A stretch of 64,000 nucleotides of DNA from Eretmocerus hayati (GCA_029851415.1 CM056743.1:121860305-121924304), one strand, 5' to 3'. Shown: positions 14,174-28,607, numbered from the stretch's first letter. Program-made: numbers and translations. Notes: a model not told the origin generated them from the sequence alone.

Positions 14174-16526
14174 AGTACATTTTCTGAAAAATGATATTTT
14201 TTTTATGAGTTCAAAGTGAACTCGTACATATCTATTATAAAATAATAATAGTAATCGAGACAGATAGAGGTAGTATATAATCCATTTAGTGCATAATATT
14301 CCGTGTACATTTTAATAGATATCTAAATCAGTTCAAAACGGAACTGTATTTCGATTTTTACAGCCTATTATGTAATTAACAGAAATGAAATACATTATAG
14401 AACGATGCAGAATTCGTGATTCACACCCCCCAAAAGCAATGTATGAATTGAATTTTGGGCAAAGGAAAATGAAATTAATCTACTGTCTGTTGGGAATTCA
14501 GACAAATAAAATTGCAACAATGTTATTGTGTATGAGTCTCCATCACTGTACATAGTATATCATATATTTATCCGTGCCGAGCGAAGTTTTTAAAAAAGTG
14601 AATAGCGTCTTGTTTTGTTTTCAAGTATCTACGAAAAGAAAAGATGAAATGAGAGAATATATTACTATATTCTTAGCATTAGAAAAAATGAATAATATCT
14701 ATGTATCATTTTATTATCATATGACTAGTATAGAATTTAATACCAAGTACATAGATGAATGAATATATTTGTTTTAAGTTTTTAATTCTATTTGAGTTAA
14801 TTAGTTTAATCCAAGACGATTTGTATTGAAATGATGTAATTTGTAAAGATCTATGTATGTAAAATATTTTTCTGTTCAATTCCAAATATAATCTTAAAAC
14901 AAATATTCAAAAGTTAGTGTATCCTTTCAACGACAATTTTATCCGTCTGTGCTCTCAAAATTGACACATTCTTATATCGCGGTCGTTTCATTCTCATTTT
15001 TGCTTAATAATAACAAAGAGGATCCAGTCAGTCCTCTATTGAATGTTTTGCATGTTCTGTGGAATCATCCTTCAGGTGTTTGAGATTTTCGTTCTAATAA
15101 TTCCCTGGAATAAACGCATCGAATGATTTCATATTCACGAAGTGCTGACATTAATATGAATAATAACACTGCTTGAATCCGTGGAAAAGCTGGAGAGGGT
15201 TGATAACATGAACACCATCGTCTTACACTAATTGTTACATCAGGAATTGGGATTTTCGATAAATAATGCAGAATGGTTTGAGTTGAATTTTTGATCAAAA
15301 TATCCATATGCCTTCTCCACATTTTTTCAATCCTCAATTCCTCTTTGGTCTGTAAACCCTTGAAAGAGGACTAGAAATTCGTCGAACACTATCAACTTTG
15401 TTCTTACGTAGAATTTATTGATTGGTCGCGCAGTGCGTAATACATACGTTGCACGATTACTAATCAACTCGATCCAACAGTATTGAAACCGAAGATATGT
15501 CGGAATTTTGAGACTATTTCGTACATCGAACATCTTTTCTAGTCCTAGCTGAGACAACAGACCAGCCGAAGAGGAGGCGGACATCTCGAGAAAACAAATG
15601 ACCTTTAGGAGAAAGCCCCGACAGTGATTAGCAACCACCAGTGATCATTGCTGTATTGCAAAGACCATGGATATTCTTCGGACTGTTCTGACAAGAGTAT
15701 TCTCAGAAAAATGGCCGAAGATGATTCTGAGACGTGCTAATTAACAAAGGTCAGTTGTCACGGGTGTATTTGATGAGTTTCGGACAAAATTCATTCCTTG
15801 AGTTATACTTTAATACGGTTCTATCTACTGTTAGCTTGTTTAAGTTCAATTACAAAAATATATATCGGATACCCAGTGACTACCAATAGCAAATGTAGAT
15901 ATGAATAGTTTTTTCAGACACTACCATGTTTTTTAAAATGGGACTCTATTGCCATGTTGTTTCGTGTACTTATCCCACTATTTCAGAGGTGACTTCTTAT
16001 TAGAAAAACAAGATTCGTGCATGAGTTACATGATTTCGTTTCGCGCCACCAAGGCCGAGGGGGTTTTCTCTTCTATTTTAATTCAAAGAGATTTTGAAGC
16101 TAAATAAAATACAAAACGAGTCTTTTGACGAAAAATTGTCGTTAATAAATTCCTTAAACCTGCACAAGCTGATCTTTGTATGTAAATATGCCTTTGCTTC
16201 ATTTTCTCAAATTCTCCTAAGCTCATCTTCGACAATGAAAAGTTGGAGACTGAGAACGAGACCAGTAGATTTCTACAGTACGGAAATTGTGCAATTACTG
16301 TACAATATAGTCCCCAATTTTCGGAATTCAACCCAGACTTGACTTGAGCTATGTTGTTTCTTCAAACTAATCCGTTAAATTGGAGGTCTTATAGTGGGGT
16401 TCCTGTGAGGGGTGATATAAGAAGCCAAATTTGTAATGTGTATTAATGTAACTAAGAATAGTTCTGATAGCATTTAAAGTAAATTTTGTCTGAATAGATT
16501 GGCACTTTTTGATACAATGATATAAT
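14174..16526. other. AT-rich intergenic DNA, nothing recognised
   Basis: Open frames are all short (103 codons or fewer) and show no family signature. No terminal repeats, tRNA-like boxes or satellites were recognised. The first part may be distal NCOA6 3' UTR. Confidence 0.5.
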
Positions 16527-16666
16527 AGTATGTTTTGCACCAAGTTCATGAGGTTGTAGCTCGCTTCCGAGCGATTGGTTTTCGACCCTCGCCTGCGGCT
16601 CGGGCCGAAAACCAATCGCTCGGAAGCGGGAACCTCAAGAACGAGGTGCAAATACTGTTTTATGCA
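16527..16666. repeat. Long perfect-type hairpin element (~65-bp arms)
   Basis: The sequence folds back on itself almost end to end. The arm from about 16528 to 16593 is repeated in inverse orientation at about 16597-16665, including the paired block CGCTTCCGAGCGATTGGTTT and flanking TTTGCACC/GGTGCAAA. The loop is only a few bases (around tgc at 16594-16596). The flank contains ATAGTAT, also present beside the hairpin element at 61.9 kb, so the two may be related. This is probably a small MITE-like or snap-back element. Confidence 0.75.
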
Positions 16667-19600
16667 ATTTTACGAGCACCCAAACATCGGAGAATTGCAT
16701 AAAGGGCATTTCCGCATATCAAGTACTAGTTTCTGCGCCGTGTCCAGGTTGAGAGTCAAAATTGTCACGAGAATGCGAAAATAGATCGTGCAGCCATGTA
16801 TCAATTGCTTTTATTTTAGCTTATCCAGCTGTGGATATAAGGGCCGAGAGTCCTGATCAAAACCTCACTCTGTATAGAGGATTGAAAACAAACTATTTTT
16901 CAATTAATGAATTGGCATAACGTATTTTCTTCAATGTCAACTATATCCTCACTCTATCGAGAGATATATTGTTCAAAAATTTTTGATCGATTCTGCATCA
17001 AGAGAAGTGCAATTTTGTGATGGTCACCGTAAACTTGTTATACAAATGTTACTGTCAAAAGCAACTCAAGTGTCTGTAAATATTATCTTCTTTGCTTCTT
17101 TAGCCACTGAAATAATGAAGTCAGCAAGTATAGAATATGATTCCGGGCCGAGGTCACACCAATTCAGGAAAAGAGCTTCAATGGGGTACATTGACTAATT
17201 TCTAGGAGTAAGGAAAGATCAGTTGTTCACTTCCTAATGAGCTAAATTTATATTTTCGATCATGTAGACTTTCATCTTCAACTCTCAGTTAATGTCCCAG
17301 AAATTTGTCCAAGATAGTTCATTGCATAGACGAAAATGAGTAATACTTTGGCGGAAGTTTGTTCAATTGCGTGATGCAGCGTGAATCCTCAAAGTGAAAA
17401 AATTTTCAAGGGTGGATTTGTTGTTAGTTCACTATGAAACTGTACAACTCATCAATCTACTTCGATCCTCGGCAAGTGATAAGAAATCAAATTCCAAATA
17501 CCATGTAACTGCAGTTGTCATGTTGAATTTGAATCACGTTGACAAAAAGTCATAAGAGACGTGGACGGAAAATAGTTTACATAGAAAATATGGTTTGTAC
17601 ATAATCTCGCGAGTATGCATATATGTGAGATGCTGTAGCAATTATACATATTTAATGTTTTGATACTTTCCTGCGGGAATTTTTGGGAAATTCTATACAT
17701 GCGTCATCTGAGCATCCTGATGGTTGCACCTAAGTTGACTATCTCAATTTTGCGTGTTATGGAGTTTACAGACAATGATGTTACTCCAGTCACCATAGAT
17801 ATACATCATAGCTTTGCGTAATTCATACTTATCCCATGTACTGTTGTCATTAAGTGATCACTTAATGAAAAATTTTTGGGGTCGTTCGCTCCTGTGTACA
17901 AATTCATAAGTTTATCGTCGCAACCGTGGGCACAAATCTAGTTTGGATTTGGAGAAACCAGCAACCCGAACAGAGAGTTGCAATTTCTCGGACTAATGGG
18001 GGCACCGATCAGTCCCCAGTCTGAGTTTTAGACGCGTTTGATAATGATGTAAGATACTAGTCCCAGCTAATCACACCATAGAAATGATATCTCTATGAAT
18101 CACACGCGTGCTCTCTCGCACAGATCGCCCCAAGGACCCAAAAACGCTTCAATGCTGTTGTTCTGTACATAGATGGAAAAAATTGATTCACTCGTCGAGA
18201 GTAAGGTGTATTATCAGAACAAGAGGGTGGAATCTATCTTTTAACTCAGTTGAGTTTTCTCAGTTTATAATCAAATAAGTCTAAAAATGCATCTCTATAT
18301 TTTTCATTGTGAACTATCACATCGATACGGCAGCTTTCGGTATAGTTATATATCCTTATTCGATGTAAAATTCGCGAATGTGATGCCAATAAAATGTGCT
18401 CATGACTTGGATGTTCCAGAATTTCTGCTTATTTGTGATTCATCAGTTGTAGTCAAAATGATGCTCTCCGCTCATCGGTGCAATAGCAATAATTGTATAC
18501 ATCGCAGCACCTGCACTTTTCGCGTCATGAAGCAGCTGAATAGTACATACAGTGCCAGAGGTCCAGAACCTTGCTTGTAAATTCGCATGTTGTCCTTTTT
18601 GTGCTTATACTCTTTGAGCTCTGCTGTTTGGACAACCCAATTCAATTTGTTCAGTTATTCATTGTTCTGTATATAGATGGGATCATCCAATGAAATGACA
18701 CATTCATTTTATATGAATTCTAATTGTAATGTACATACATACATACATACATAAGATGAACTCATTTCAAATGAGTAAATGTAGGACGGGCACTGGATGA
18801 TGCGCTGTAAATGAATTCGGACAGAATATTCAACGAATTATCGAACGCAAGAGCAATTATTGTTCGATTCATACGTATATCGGAACGTATAAAATCCAAT
18901 CTATTGTACATACACACACGTTGTGATGGGTTACGTATGTATAACCTTGTGATCAATATGACTTCTAATTGTGTTTACATTGTAATAATACTGTGAGAGC
19001 ATTGATGAAAATATTTCTCTTGTTATCGATTACCATATTATCTACTATGAAGCTTATCAAATAATCAAAAGAATGTTATTAAAAAATGACTACACCTTGT
19101 CGATAACTGCAAACTCCATCTAGTCCCCCATTATAAGGTAGGATGAAAAAAAAGAATAATCCATTGTGATTCACCTTTTTTGATTGACTCATCAACTTGG
19201 GGGATTGGGGCGGGTTGGTACTAGACTGATTTGAAGGATGAAAGCAGCGAACGAGGAAACCTCATGCATCTTGAAGAAGGCTTATGCACGTGATTCCGCG
19301 AAAATTGTTAACTTTGATGTTCCGAGCTGGAATTTTCAAACGATGAAAGATACATAGGTCTAATCTAAAAATGGGTGTGTATTATTTTGGGAGTTACAAG
19401 GATAGTTTTTAGCAACGACATATGCTGTTTTTGATACTCTAAACACCGATCTCCAAGCGTTTTGCTTGTCCTCTTTCTAAAACCATACCTTCATACTCAT
19501 AATTTCAAAGTGTAACAAGAGTTGATGCATTTCTGCGACACATCATTCGGAAGCTTGCATCTGGTGGATTAATTTTTGCACAAATGCGATGAGTCCCCAC

Positions 19601-20995
19601 TCGAGTTTTGCGTGGTGTAACCTACGGCATATTTTTCTGCCATATGGTGTATGGGCGAACATTGTGTCTTGGAGAAACGTGTCATAGTCCATGATACGCC
19701 AAAAACACGCTATCGAGCTTCTCTGTGAGGGCGGAATAGGCTCTTTCCCGGTTGCCATGTCGTTTCATTTGGATTGACCTCGAAATTATTAGTGCGGTGC
19801 AGCTGTTAATTTGATGTGATTCCGCGAGCGGAGCCAAGAGCCATCGATTTTTTGCAAGGTCAAATAATTTCATATTCCATGAAATACGAATCAATGCGTA
19901 TCAATGACCCCGCAACCAATCAATTTTTTGTTTTTCTACTGTAGTTTGATAATGTTCGGCCAAGTCGACCCGAGTCGAATAATGTGCTCTTACAGGGCTC
20001 TCAAAGTCGAATTCTCACATTTCATGGCACGGTAAAAATTTTACACTCCGTGCCTCAATAAACCGTACTATTGATCTAACGTCGGTCACTTGGATGATCC
20101 AGCATTTTGACTCGAATAAGGGGACCGAGGGTTGGATGACAATCGAATAATCAAAAAGGTAGGAGATGTGCCAGAGGGACGAATTTGGCTTCCAAATCTT
20201 ACAGTTTGGTCGGAATCACCCATAGATTGCTCTTTGAGTATGTCACATATGTGGTATTTATTGCGAGATGAACTTGTCCGAAATGAGAATTTGAACCAGG
20301 TGATTTATTTTCAGCCGATATTCGCAAGGCTATTGACATTGAGTTTGTCAACTTTTTTTGGAGAGATATCTATTCACAGTGCATCGAAGTGGATTCCAAC
20401 ATTGGAGCAAGATTACGATTGGTGAGCTTTTCTATCCGCACGCTCTTTTTTTCCTGGCGGGGTTTGAAATAACTGATACATTTATCTCGGTATCTGGGAA
20501 TAGCATGTTTAGCTAGCATTGTATTAAAAAAAGGGTACCTCCCTTGTTGACATTCGGGTCATCTAGTTCTAAGCGTCCCGCACCAGCAAAAAATTTCTCA
20601 GGGTCATTTTTCAATTTTATCAGTTTCGAAATCGTTTTTGGTTTTTTCAAGTCCTTTATCAAAATACTCTATCATAAAAAACTTTCTACAATTAACGCAA
20701 ATACTTACACTTCAGCTGGATTTATATTATGTCTATAGTCATTCTAGACAAGTGTACTACTGAACGGATGGAAGTTTAGGCATTGAACAAGTGATTACTG
20801 TACAAGTTAGACGATATTTTTATATTGCTTGGGTTTATTCTAAGCAAAATTTACAACTACCCATCGCGCGACCTACATTGGAAGCTAGAAAAAAAAGGAA
20901 TTTGCTTTTTTGGATTTAATTTTTGGTTCATTAATCGCAAGACGAAATGTATAGTGAAGAACAGTTTATAAGCTTAATGGTACTACAGTGCTCTA
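16667..20995. other. AT-rich intergenic DNA without a recognised gene
   Basis: The longest open frames (for example 97 codons at 20132-20425) match no family I recognise and are compatible with chance. A short (CATA)n tract is at 18733-18753. No coding exon or RNA gene can be supported. Confidence 0.5.
18733..18753. repeat. (CATA)n microsatellite
   Basis: About five tandem copies of the tetranucleotide CATA are visible directly, in AT-rich intergenic DNA. A similar short tract occurs at 57356-57378. Confidence 0.85.
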
Positions 20996-23037
20996 TACCG
21001 TCAACCGGGGGTAACTTTGGAACAAAACTTGCATTTTTTCCTTAAACCTCGCGAAACTTGTACGTCTTACATCAGAAGTGTATTGTATCTGTAGTCAATC
21101 GAAAGCCTACAGTTTCAGCTTTCGATTGCGGTACCTGTAAGGTATATTTGGACATACCTGGTCGGAGCAATGCGAGCGCTGAAAGTCGTGTTCCAAAGTT
21201 AGACACGGACTGGGGTAACTTTGGAACACAAATTGTTATCATTATTTATTCGTCAATTAATTCACGAATTAGGTCACTCAATCGATTTTCACCATCGGTA
21301 ATCAAAAGCTGAGTGTCTTAGCTTTCCATTGACTTACTAGCGTTATTGCTTACCTCGCTAACACGCTCGTCCGGCTTGGAAGTGTCTCTGATATGGTATG
21401 AGCCCCTGAAATGCTTCTGTAGTTCAACAATGTAACGTTGAGATTTCATAATACAGTGGATTCGGAAAAAATAATTTCCTTGATGTAACCTAGTAACTGT
21501 GATTGAGAACTATTGAGTTGGTGTAATGTTGCGCAAAGTGAGGTTCCTGAATCTCTAGAATTTGTTGGAAGGATATTGCGAAATCTACGATTATTCGCCT
21601 TATGAATCCTATCCCACTTATGATTTGTACCTAGATGAAAAACTAATCACGAAGGATATTTCTCTCTTCAGCAATGAATAACATGTATACCCTTATCTCC
21701 CATCTCGTTTGACTCAATCAATACACTAATTTCGAAATAGTTATTTACATCCGAATGATGCAATTATACTGAAATAGACAACTATTCGAATCTAACGGTG
21801 GAAACTTGAGCGATTTTCACTGAAATTTCATTGGAAGTTCCACTGAAACTCTAGAAATTTCCACGGGAATTTCACTGAAAGTTTCACTGAAACTTGAACG
21901 ATTTTCACCGATTTTCAACGATTTTCATTGAAATCTCAGCAGAACTTCCACTAAAATTCAAGCGGTTTTCACTGAAATTTTAGTGAAATTTTCACTGATT
22001 TTTTAGGGAAATTTTCACTGAAATTTTAGTGAAGTTTTCACTGATTTTTTAGTGAAATTTTCACTGATTTTTCATCGAAATTTCACTGATTTTTTAGTGA
22101 AATTCTCACTGAATTTATAGTGAAATTTCCACTGAAATTCAGTGAAACGTATCACTTGAACTTTAGTGATTTCCACTCCATCCATCCACCAACCAACTCA
22201 CCTGACCAGCTCACCCATGAACCAACCATGACCCATACGGCCTCCCATCACCCTTCACCCCCTCCCGATAGGTAACCCGAGACGCGAGATGCTGACGGGC
22301 AAATTTTGGCTGGGCTCTAAATTATTTTAATTGTAAAAGTCCATTTGGTTGAATTTAACTTCTACAATCGAGGATCGACGCCTTCAGCATACCCTCACTT
22401 TCTGCACCACGGACAACTATCAAGGAGGAAAATACCTCCGCAGTCGGTTTCTGACAAAAACTGCCTTAACTCGGCTTCTGGTGGGTCAAAATGAGACGTT
22501 CTTTGGCTCATTTTGAAGCTCTCGTCAACGACTAGCCAAGTAAGTAGAATTTGGTGATGATATAGATCTTGGAGAATAATTGAGAGTACATGAACAAATG
22601 TTCCAAAGTTACCCCAGTTTCTGAAAAAAATACGCACTACTCAGTTTTTACTTTACAAAATTGAATTTGGCTAAAAATACTCCAATGTCACATAATGGAT
22701 TTGTCCAGATATGTGTACAGACAAGTGAAATATAGCTCAGTTACCTTGGATTCGACCTGCTAAAGTTGGAACCACACTACTTTCTCCGAGAGACTGTTTG
22801 TTGGATTGAAAACGTACTTTTGAAGAAGTCAGCTTATAAACGGATCAATAGCTGTTGGAGCGTAGGCCCTCGCACCAATGCAAAACATTGTTTATTTGTT
22901 TACCAAGCCGAGGGGACCGGTATAAAGGCCTCAAGATCATCTGCCTATAGCCAACTGTGCGTGATAACCACTCTTTCATGGGTTGTTCCAAAGTTACCCC
23001 CCTCCCTCCTGTTCCACAGTTACCCCAGTTGACGGTA
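20996..23037. mobile_element. 2.0-kb non-autonomous DNA transposon with TA target duplication
   Basis: The element starts CCGTCAAC at 20998 and ends GTTGACGG at 23035, with TA on both sides (20996-20997 and 23036-23037). The inverted ends continue as GGGG(G)TAACT(T/G)TGGAAC for about 28 bp. The GGGGTAACTTTGGAAC block recurs internally near 21211 (same orientation), 22600 and 22985 (inverted), as subterminal repeats. No open frame resembles a transposase. The TA duplication is consistent with Tc1/mariner-type cut-and-paste mobilisation, but the superfamily is inferred from the target site alone. Confidence 0.75.
21805..22175. repeat. Tandem array of self-complementary TTTCACTGAAA-type units
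   Basis: About 370 bp consists of degenerate repeats of tttcactgaaattttagtga and close variants spaced by roughly 20-40 bp. Each unit is nearly palindromic (TTTCACT/AGTGAAA), so any stretch can fold. The array lies in the middle of the 2-kb TA-flanked element and is probably an internal minisatellite of that transposon. Confidence 0.8.
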
Positions 23038-24269
23038 CCTTAATAAGGTAAGTGTGCCCATTCTCCACACATTCGGTGAAGAATGGGCACTCCTTAGATC
23101 TAAACAAAAAGGTATATCTGTGATTAAACGAAAAAATCGATTCTTTTCGAGTGTTGGGGTATTTTCACGAGAAAATTTAGAATTTTTGGCCAAGGGGGAC
23201 CAGCCAACAAGTGTATATGGTCGAAAATTTTTCTTTCAAAAACCGACTAAGCCATCTTTTATGCCAGACTCGAATTTAGGGCTGATGTCTCTCCCTTTCA
23301 ACCTCAAATTCGAGTCATCCGTCTTAGTTCAGACTTACGTGCCTCACTCATATTTCCGAACTCGGGAGATAACATACCTAACAACTACCCGAAATTGTGA
23401 TTTACAACTACCCATTTTGGGAGAAGAACTACCCGTTTGTGAACTACCCGCTTAGAATAAACCCTGCTTATGAATGCATTGATAGTGCCAAAAAGACCCG
23501 CGTTTTCATTCACCAAAGAACACCCAAAGAATACAGAAATATCTTCTCTGAATCTTTCGAACAAGATATCTTGAATGTCATTTGTGATTCTGTGTGCCCA
23601 TATGAATGAACGTTTTTAATCTTTGATAGGTGAGAATTCTCGCAAGAATTGATTGCAAAAACACCATAGCACCTCGCGCCTCTTATTGCACATCTGCAGT
23701 TCGAGAGGAGGCGTTGCATTTCTTTTTGAAGACTTGAGAAACATAATTTTGAATGATATCAGACAACGTGTCTCATGCACCGACTCCGATCTAAGAAACT
23801 CAAATTCATTTACATCTCCTTTTTTTACAACATACAAAGAGGTCTATCCATTCGATCCGAACTACTTTTTGAATAAGGTATAAGTGTGCCTATAATATTA
23901 TGCCCCAATTCCCTAATATGCCCCCACTCAAGTTCTCGAATGTACGCACTCGCAGACCTTGCCACGCATTTTTTTCATGTTTGTTACGTTAAAATATGAG
24001 AAAATAAATGTTTTGGACCGATCCTAGATGACCCGCGCCTTCCTTAGAACAAAAAAACTGGTTTCGCTACTTTCGACTTCTTTTTTGTTAGTCACTAAAA
24101 GTTATGCCAAACAAAATTGATGTAATCAATTTCAACGTGCCTTAACTCATTTTCTTTTTCTTCGTCCCAACTTTGAAATTCTTTCTGCAGAATTGCAAAA
24201 TTCGATTTGTAACCGATTTCTCATATTACTAAATACGCTGCTAAAAGTGATTAGCAGAATGCTTTCTCA
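23038..24269. other. Spacer between repeats, with short terminal-type motifs
   Basis: There is no recognised gene. AAGGTAAGTGTGCC near 23046 and AAGGTATAAGTGTGCC near 23877 resemble the inverse of a block at about 39875-39893. CTAATATGCCCCC near 23915 resembles the ends of the small element at 39042-39271. These could be eroded outer transposon ends. The open frame at 23054-23455 has no family signature. Confidence 0.35.
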
Positions 24270-24585
24270 CGGCGTTATATGATGATAATTTTAACGAAAA
24301 AGAAAGTACCCTATATTTCGAGTTTTTCTTTCGAGGAAGCATTTCAGAGAGATTTGGGTCATCTGAAAGGAGGTTTTTCCAACAATATCTATTGTTTGAT
24401 TGAGAGAAAATGTTGATATAGTCGGTTTAAAGATGATTAAACTGGAGTCCTTTCCCTTCCCCCGAAAGAATCTTCATTTGAATAATGTTTTACGGATTTT
24501 ATGAAAATTTCGTATCAGCCAATCGATTCAGAATGGCGCAAAAGTAAGTCTTTAGGTCATTAGAATTGAGATAAATGAGTCGTAA
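24270..24585. repeat. ~310-bp repeat unit, left of the giant fold-back element
   Basis: This segment aligns in direct orientation with 37961-38265 and 38266-38575. Shared blocks include cgaggaagc, agagat, ggtttttccaacaatat, ttggttgaga, ccaatcgat and aggtcattnaaattgagat. The unit is interrupted at 24585 by the giant element and resumes after 37960, so it marks the target site. Confidence 0.7.
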
Positions 24586-25985
<1,400 letters not shown>

Positions 25986-26886
25986 CGCGGATGTATCCCT
26001 TTGCTCTGCGGGAGTATATGATATTATCGGGAAACTTACACATACTGGATCCAAAAATCCATAGGTTGAAAATCTATGCCCCGTATCTTTGTCCATCTTC
26101 ACCATTGCTTATCGCATACTAATCAGTACTCGAGTGATGACATGCTATAAAATATGCAGAAATTTTTTTGGAACGAGTTAGAACGGCACATGTCATTTTC
26201 ACATGTGGTACAAGACCTCGTATAAGACATAGGGAAAGTTGTCCAAGGAACTGACATCTGCGGTTTTCAACGTTATTACCCATAGGCGCCAGGACAAGAA
26301 TGCACCCCTAGAATATTCATAATCTCGTTCATAATAAATAATCAAAATTGTGAGAAATCTTATGATAACGTTTAAGATGTCCGACGTTAAAAGTGATGTT
26401 CTTGATTATTTTAAGAGATTCTACGTACATTGCGAGTACATTGGATGGGTACCACACTGGGACCAGGGTCCATTGTGCCTGGTCAAAACCTCGAAAGAGG
26501 TGAATCAAGTCACAAAACAAAATATCTACCCGGTTTGACATGGTCTTGGTTTCTATGGGTTAATGTCTAGCCAGAAATCCTGACGCAACAAGACCAAATG
26601 ACCTCAAAATTCGATTTCAGTCACAGATACAAGGTTTGGAGCAGATGATTTTATTTCTTTGTCTTTTTCGTGCCTTTGATCATCCCAGGGAACCTCATCA
26701 GCTTTTGAGCACATGGAACTGACATTTCACCCTGATATTGACTGAAAAAGTGATGGAGTTGAGGTAGACAATTTTCCGCGCGAGTTTCATCGATTCCCAT
26801 TAATACTAATGGGAAAAATTGTTTGCGCCCAGGTCAATTGACTCTTAGCAGGTTGACATGGTATACATGGACCTCACATAAGTTAA
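25986..26886. other. Interior of the giant element, nothing recognised
   Basis: AT-rich sequence with short frames only (70 codons or fewer) and no recognised terminal repeats or RNA boxes. Confidence 0.45.
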
Positions 26887-27125
26887 CCCGTTCGCTGCGA
26901 CGCCAATTTTTCGTGATTTTATTTTGGTCACGAACTGAACCCCTGATTTTCGGGAAAAACGCTCATATGGGTCTAGACTCTCCTATATCTCACTGTTCAC
27001 GTTCTTGGAAAAGTAATCCACCATGATAGATCTTTTTGGGGAAATTTCCCGAGCAAGCCTGAGTCGAAAGATTGAACGATGAAAAATCGCGGGCCCCACT
27101 GGTGAACCCCGTCGCAGCGACGGTG
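26887..27125. mobile_element. piggyBac-like MITE flanked by TTAA
   Basis: A 239-bp segment bounded by TTAA at 26883-26886 and 27126-27129. The ends are inverted: left CCCGTTCGCTGCGACG, and right CGTCGCAGCGACGGTG read inverse as CACCGTCGCTGCGACG. TTAA duplication with C-rich ends is the hallmark of the piggyBac superfamily. The interior has no coding capacity, so it is a non-autonomous copy. Confidence 0.75.
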
Positions 27126-27129
27126 TTAA

Positions 27130-28106
27130 TTACATGGCTGATTCTCGGCAATAGATGTTTATGCAGCAAACAGAGTTTTGGTTCTGGGCCTGCTTTTGTC
27201 GCAATATGATTCTATTGTTTGACATGTTTTCTTGAAATTTTGTTCATGACAGAGTCCTTCAGGGTGAATTTACGATGCGCTGCCTGCCTTCAAAGCAAAT
27301 TCCTCATTTTTAGTGAAAATCCCATAACAACAACGAGGCACGTGGCTCGAGGACTAAACTGAGCATTCTGACTATCAAAATCTATGGGAAAAAGATGGTT
27401 CAATATTGCAGTTTTAGAGAAAAATTCGAGAAGCCCCACCATATAGATTGCCTTGACGCGACCACTGTGACAGTATGCGTGGAACTTCATTTATAACAGT
27501 ATATCCATGCACGACATTTCGACGCATCTTTGAAAATGAAAGAGATGACTCGACGGATCGACCTAGGAATCTATTCCTATCAACTGTCTTATAAACATGT
27601 AGAAGAATTCGAAAAGACTGATTCAGGGGTCACTAGTCACTAGTGGAGATGCAAGGTCATAACACGCTCTTGGTGAATTCTCGCTATACTACTTACTACT
27701 CATATATGTGTGTCGGGCTCGAACAGTCATGATCGAGGTTATGATGTGTTACTAACATCTGGCAGGTATACATATCCTAGGAAAGATGAATGTGAGTAAT
27801 CCTGGAGCAAGCTGGAAAAACCGCCACCGGGTGTGTCTGATGGAAAATGAAATTAATTTTCCCAGTTTGCATTGCGTTGAATTGGTGCGACTAACTCCTT
27901 TACAAATTTCTTTGGCCTACCACCCCCTGAGGGTCCTAGGGCCAATAACAGCGAGAATAACAGGGTCGTTTCGTCTCTTTTAGACTGTTTTCAAAAAATC
28001 ATGGCATCTGCGGGCTTCAACCTTTTTTGGCGTAGTTGGCGTATTTTCCTCGTCAATGTAAACCTCTACCACGAAAAAATTGCCAAAGCTGTTAACTGAC
28101 TCTAGT
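27130..28106. other. Interior spacer, nothing recognised
   Basis: No gene, RNA box or terminal repeat could be supported. Frames are 66 codons or fewer. Confidence 0.45.
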
Positions 28107-28333
28107 CTCTCTAAAAGTATCCGAGTGAAATTTCACCCGAAGCGAGAGTTGTTTTTTCACTCGATCCTCAAATTGCCTATAATTGACGGTATAGAAAAAC
28201 TAACTATTCATTAATTGTTGAACGATATTGAAACTGAAATGATTAATAAGATCAATGAAAACTGCATATAAGAGGAAAATGAAAAAAACACTTCCAACAA
28301 AGTTTATTATCAATTCATGATTGATTGTTCGCT

Positions 28334-28407
28334 GGGATTTGAACCCAGTTTCCTCTCAACTTGTTTGCTGTCCGATACTAACACCAAACATTTATCCAAC
28401 TGAACCA
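28334..28407 (-). pseudogene. tRNA-like sequence or SINE head (A and B boxes)
   Basis: On the minus strand an A box TGGTTCAGTTGG (28396-28407) is followed about 50 bp later by GGGTTCAAATCCC (28334-28346), which forms a perfect 5-bp T stem (CTGGG/CCCAG). The bases before the A box do not pair with those after the T arm, so there is no acceptor stem. This fits a tRNA pseudogene or tRNA-derived SINE rather than a working tRNA. Confidence 0.5.
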
Positions 28408-28493
28408 TGAGAGAAAATGCCAAGTTATACTCAATAACACTTATGAGGGCCGTTATGGCAACAAATCTTAAGTTTTCTGAAAAAAGTGGTTTA

Positions 28494-28607
28494 TGGTAGC
28501 CCAGCTACAATAAAAAATTGTATGTACCTCGTGCCGCAATCGCGGCTTTCCATGACTCGGGCTGCAAACTTTGCGGCACTCGGGTACATAATCTACTATT
28601 ACTGTAA
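28494..28607. repeat. Deleted copy of the double-hairpin element
   Basis: The blocks TAGCCCAGCTACAA, GTATGTACCTCGTGCCGC, AATCGCGGCTTTCCATGACT, CGGGCTGCAAAC and GCGGCACTCGGGTACATAAT match the element at 61817-62017 in order. The inner half of each hairpin is missing here, so this copy cannot form the full stems. Confidence 0.75.

Noticed and set aside
23054..23455. 133-codon open frame that might be a gene
   Set aside because: It lies between transposon remains, with no recognisable domain, no splice partners and low-complexity flanks.
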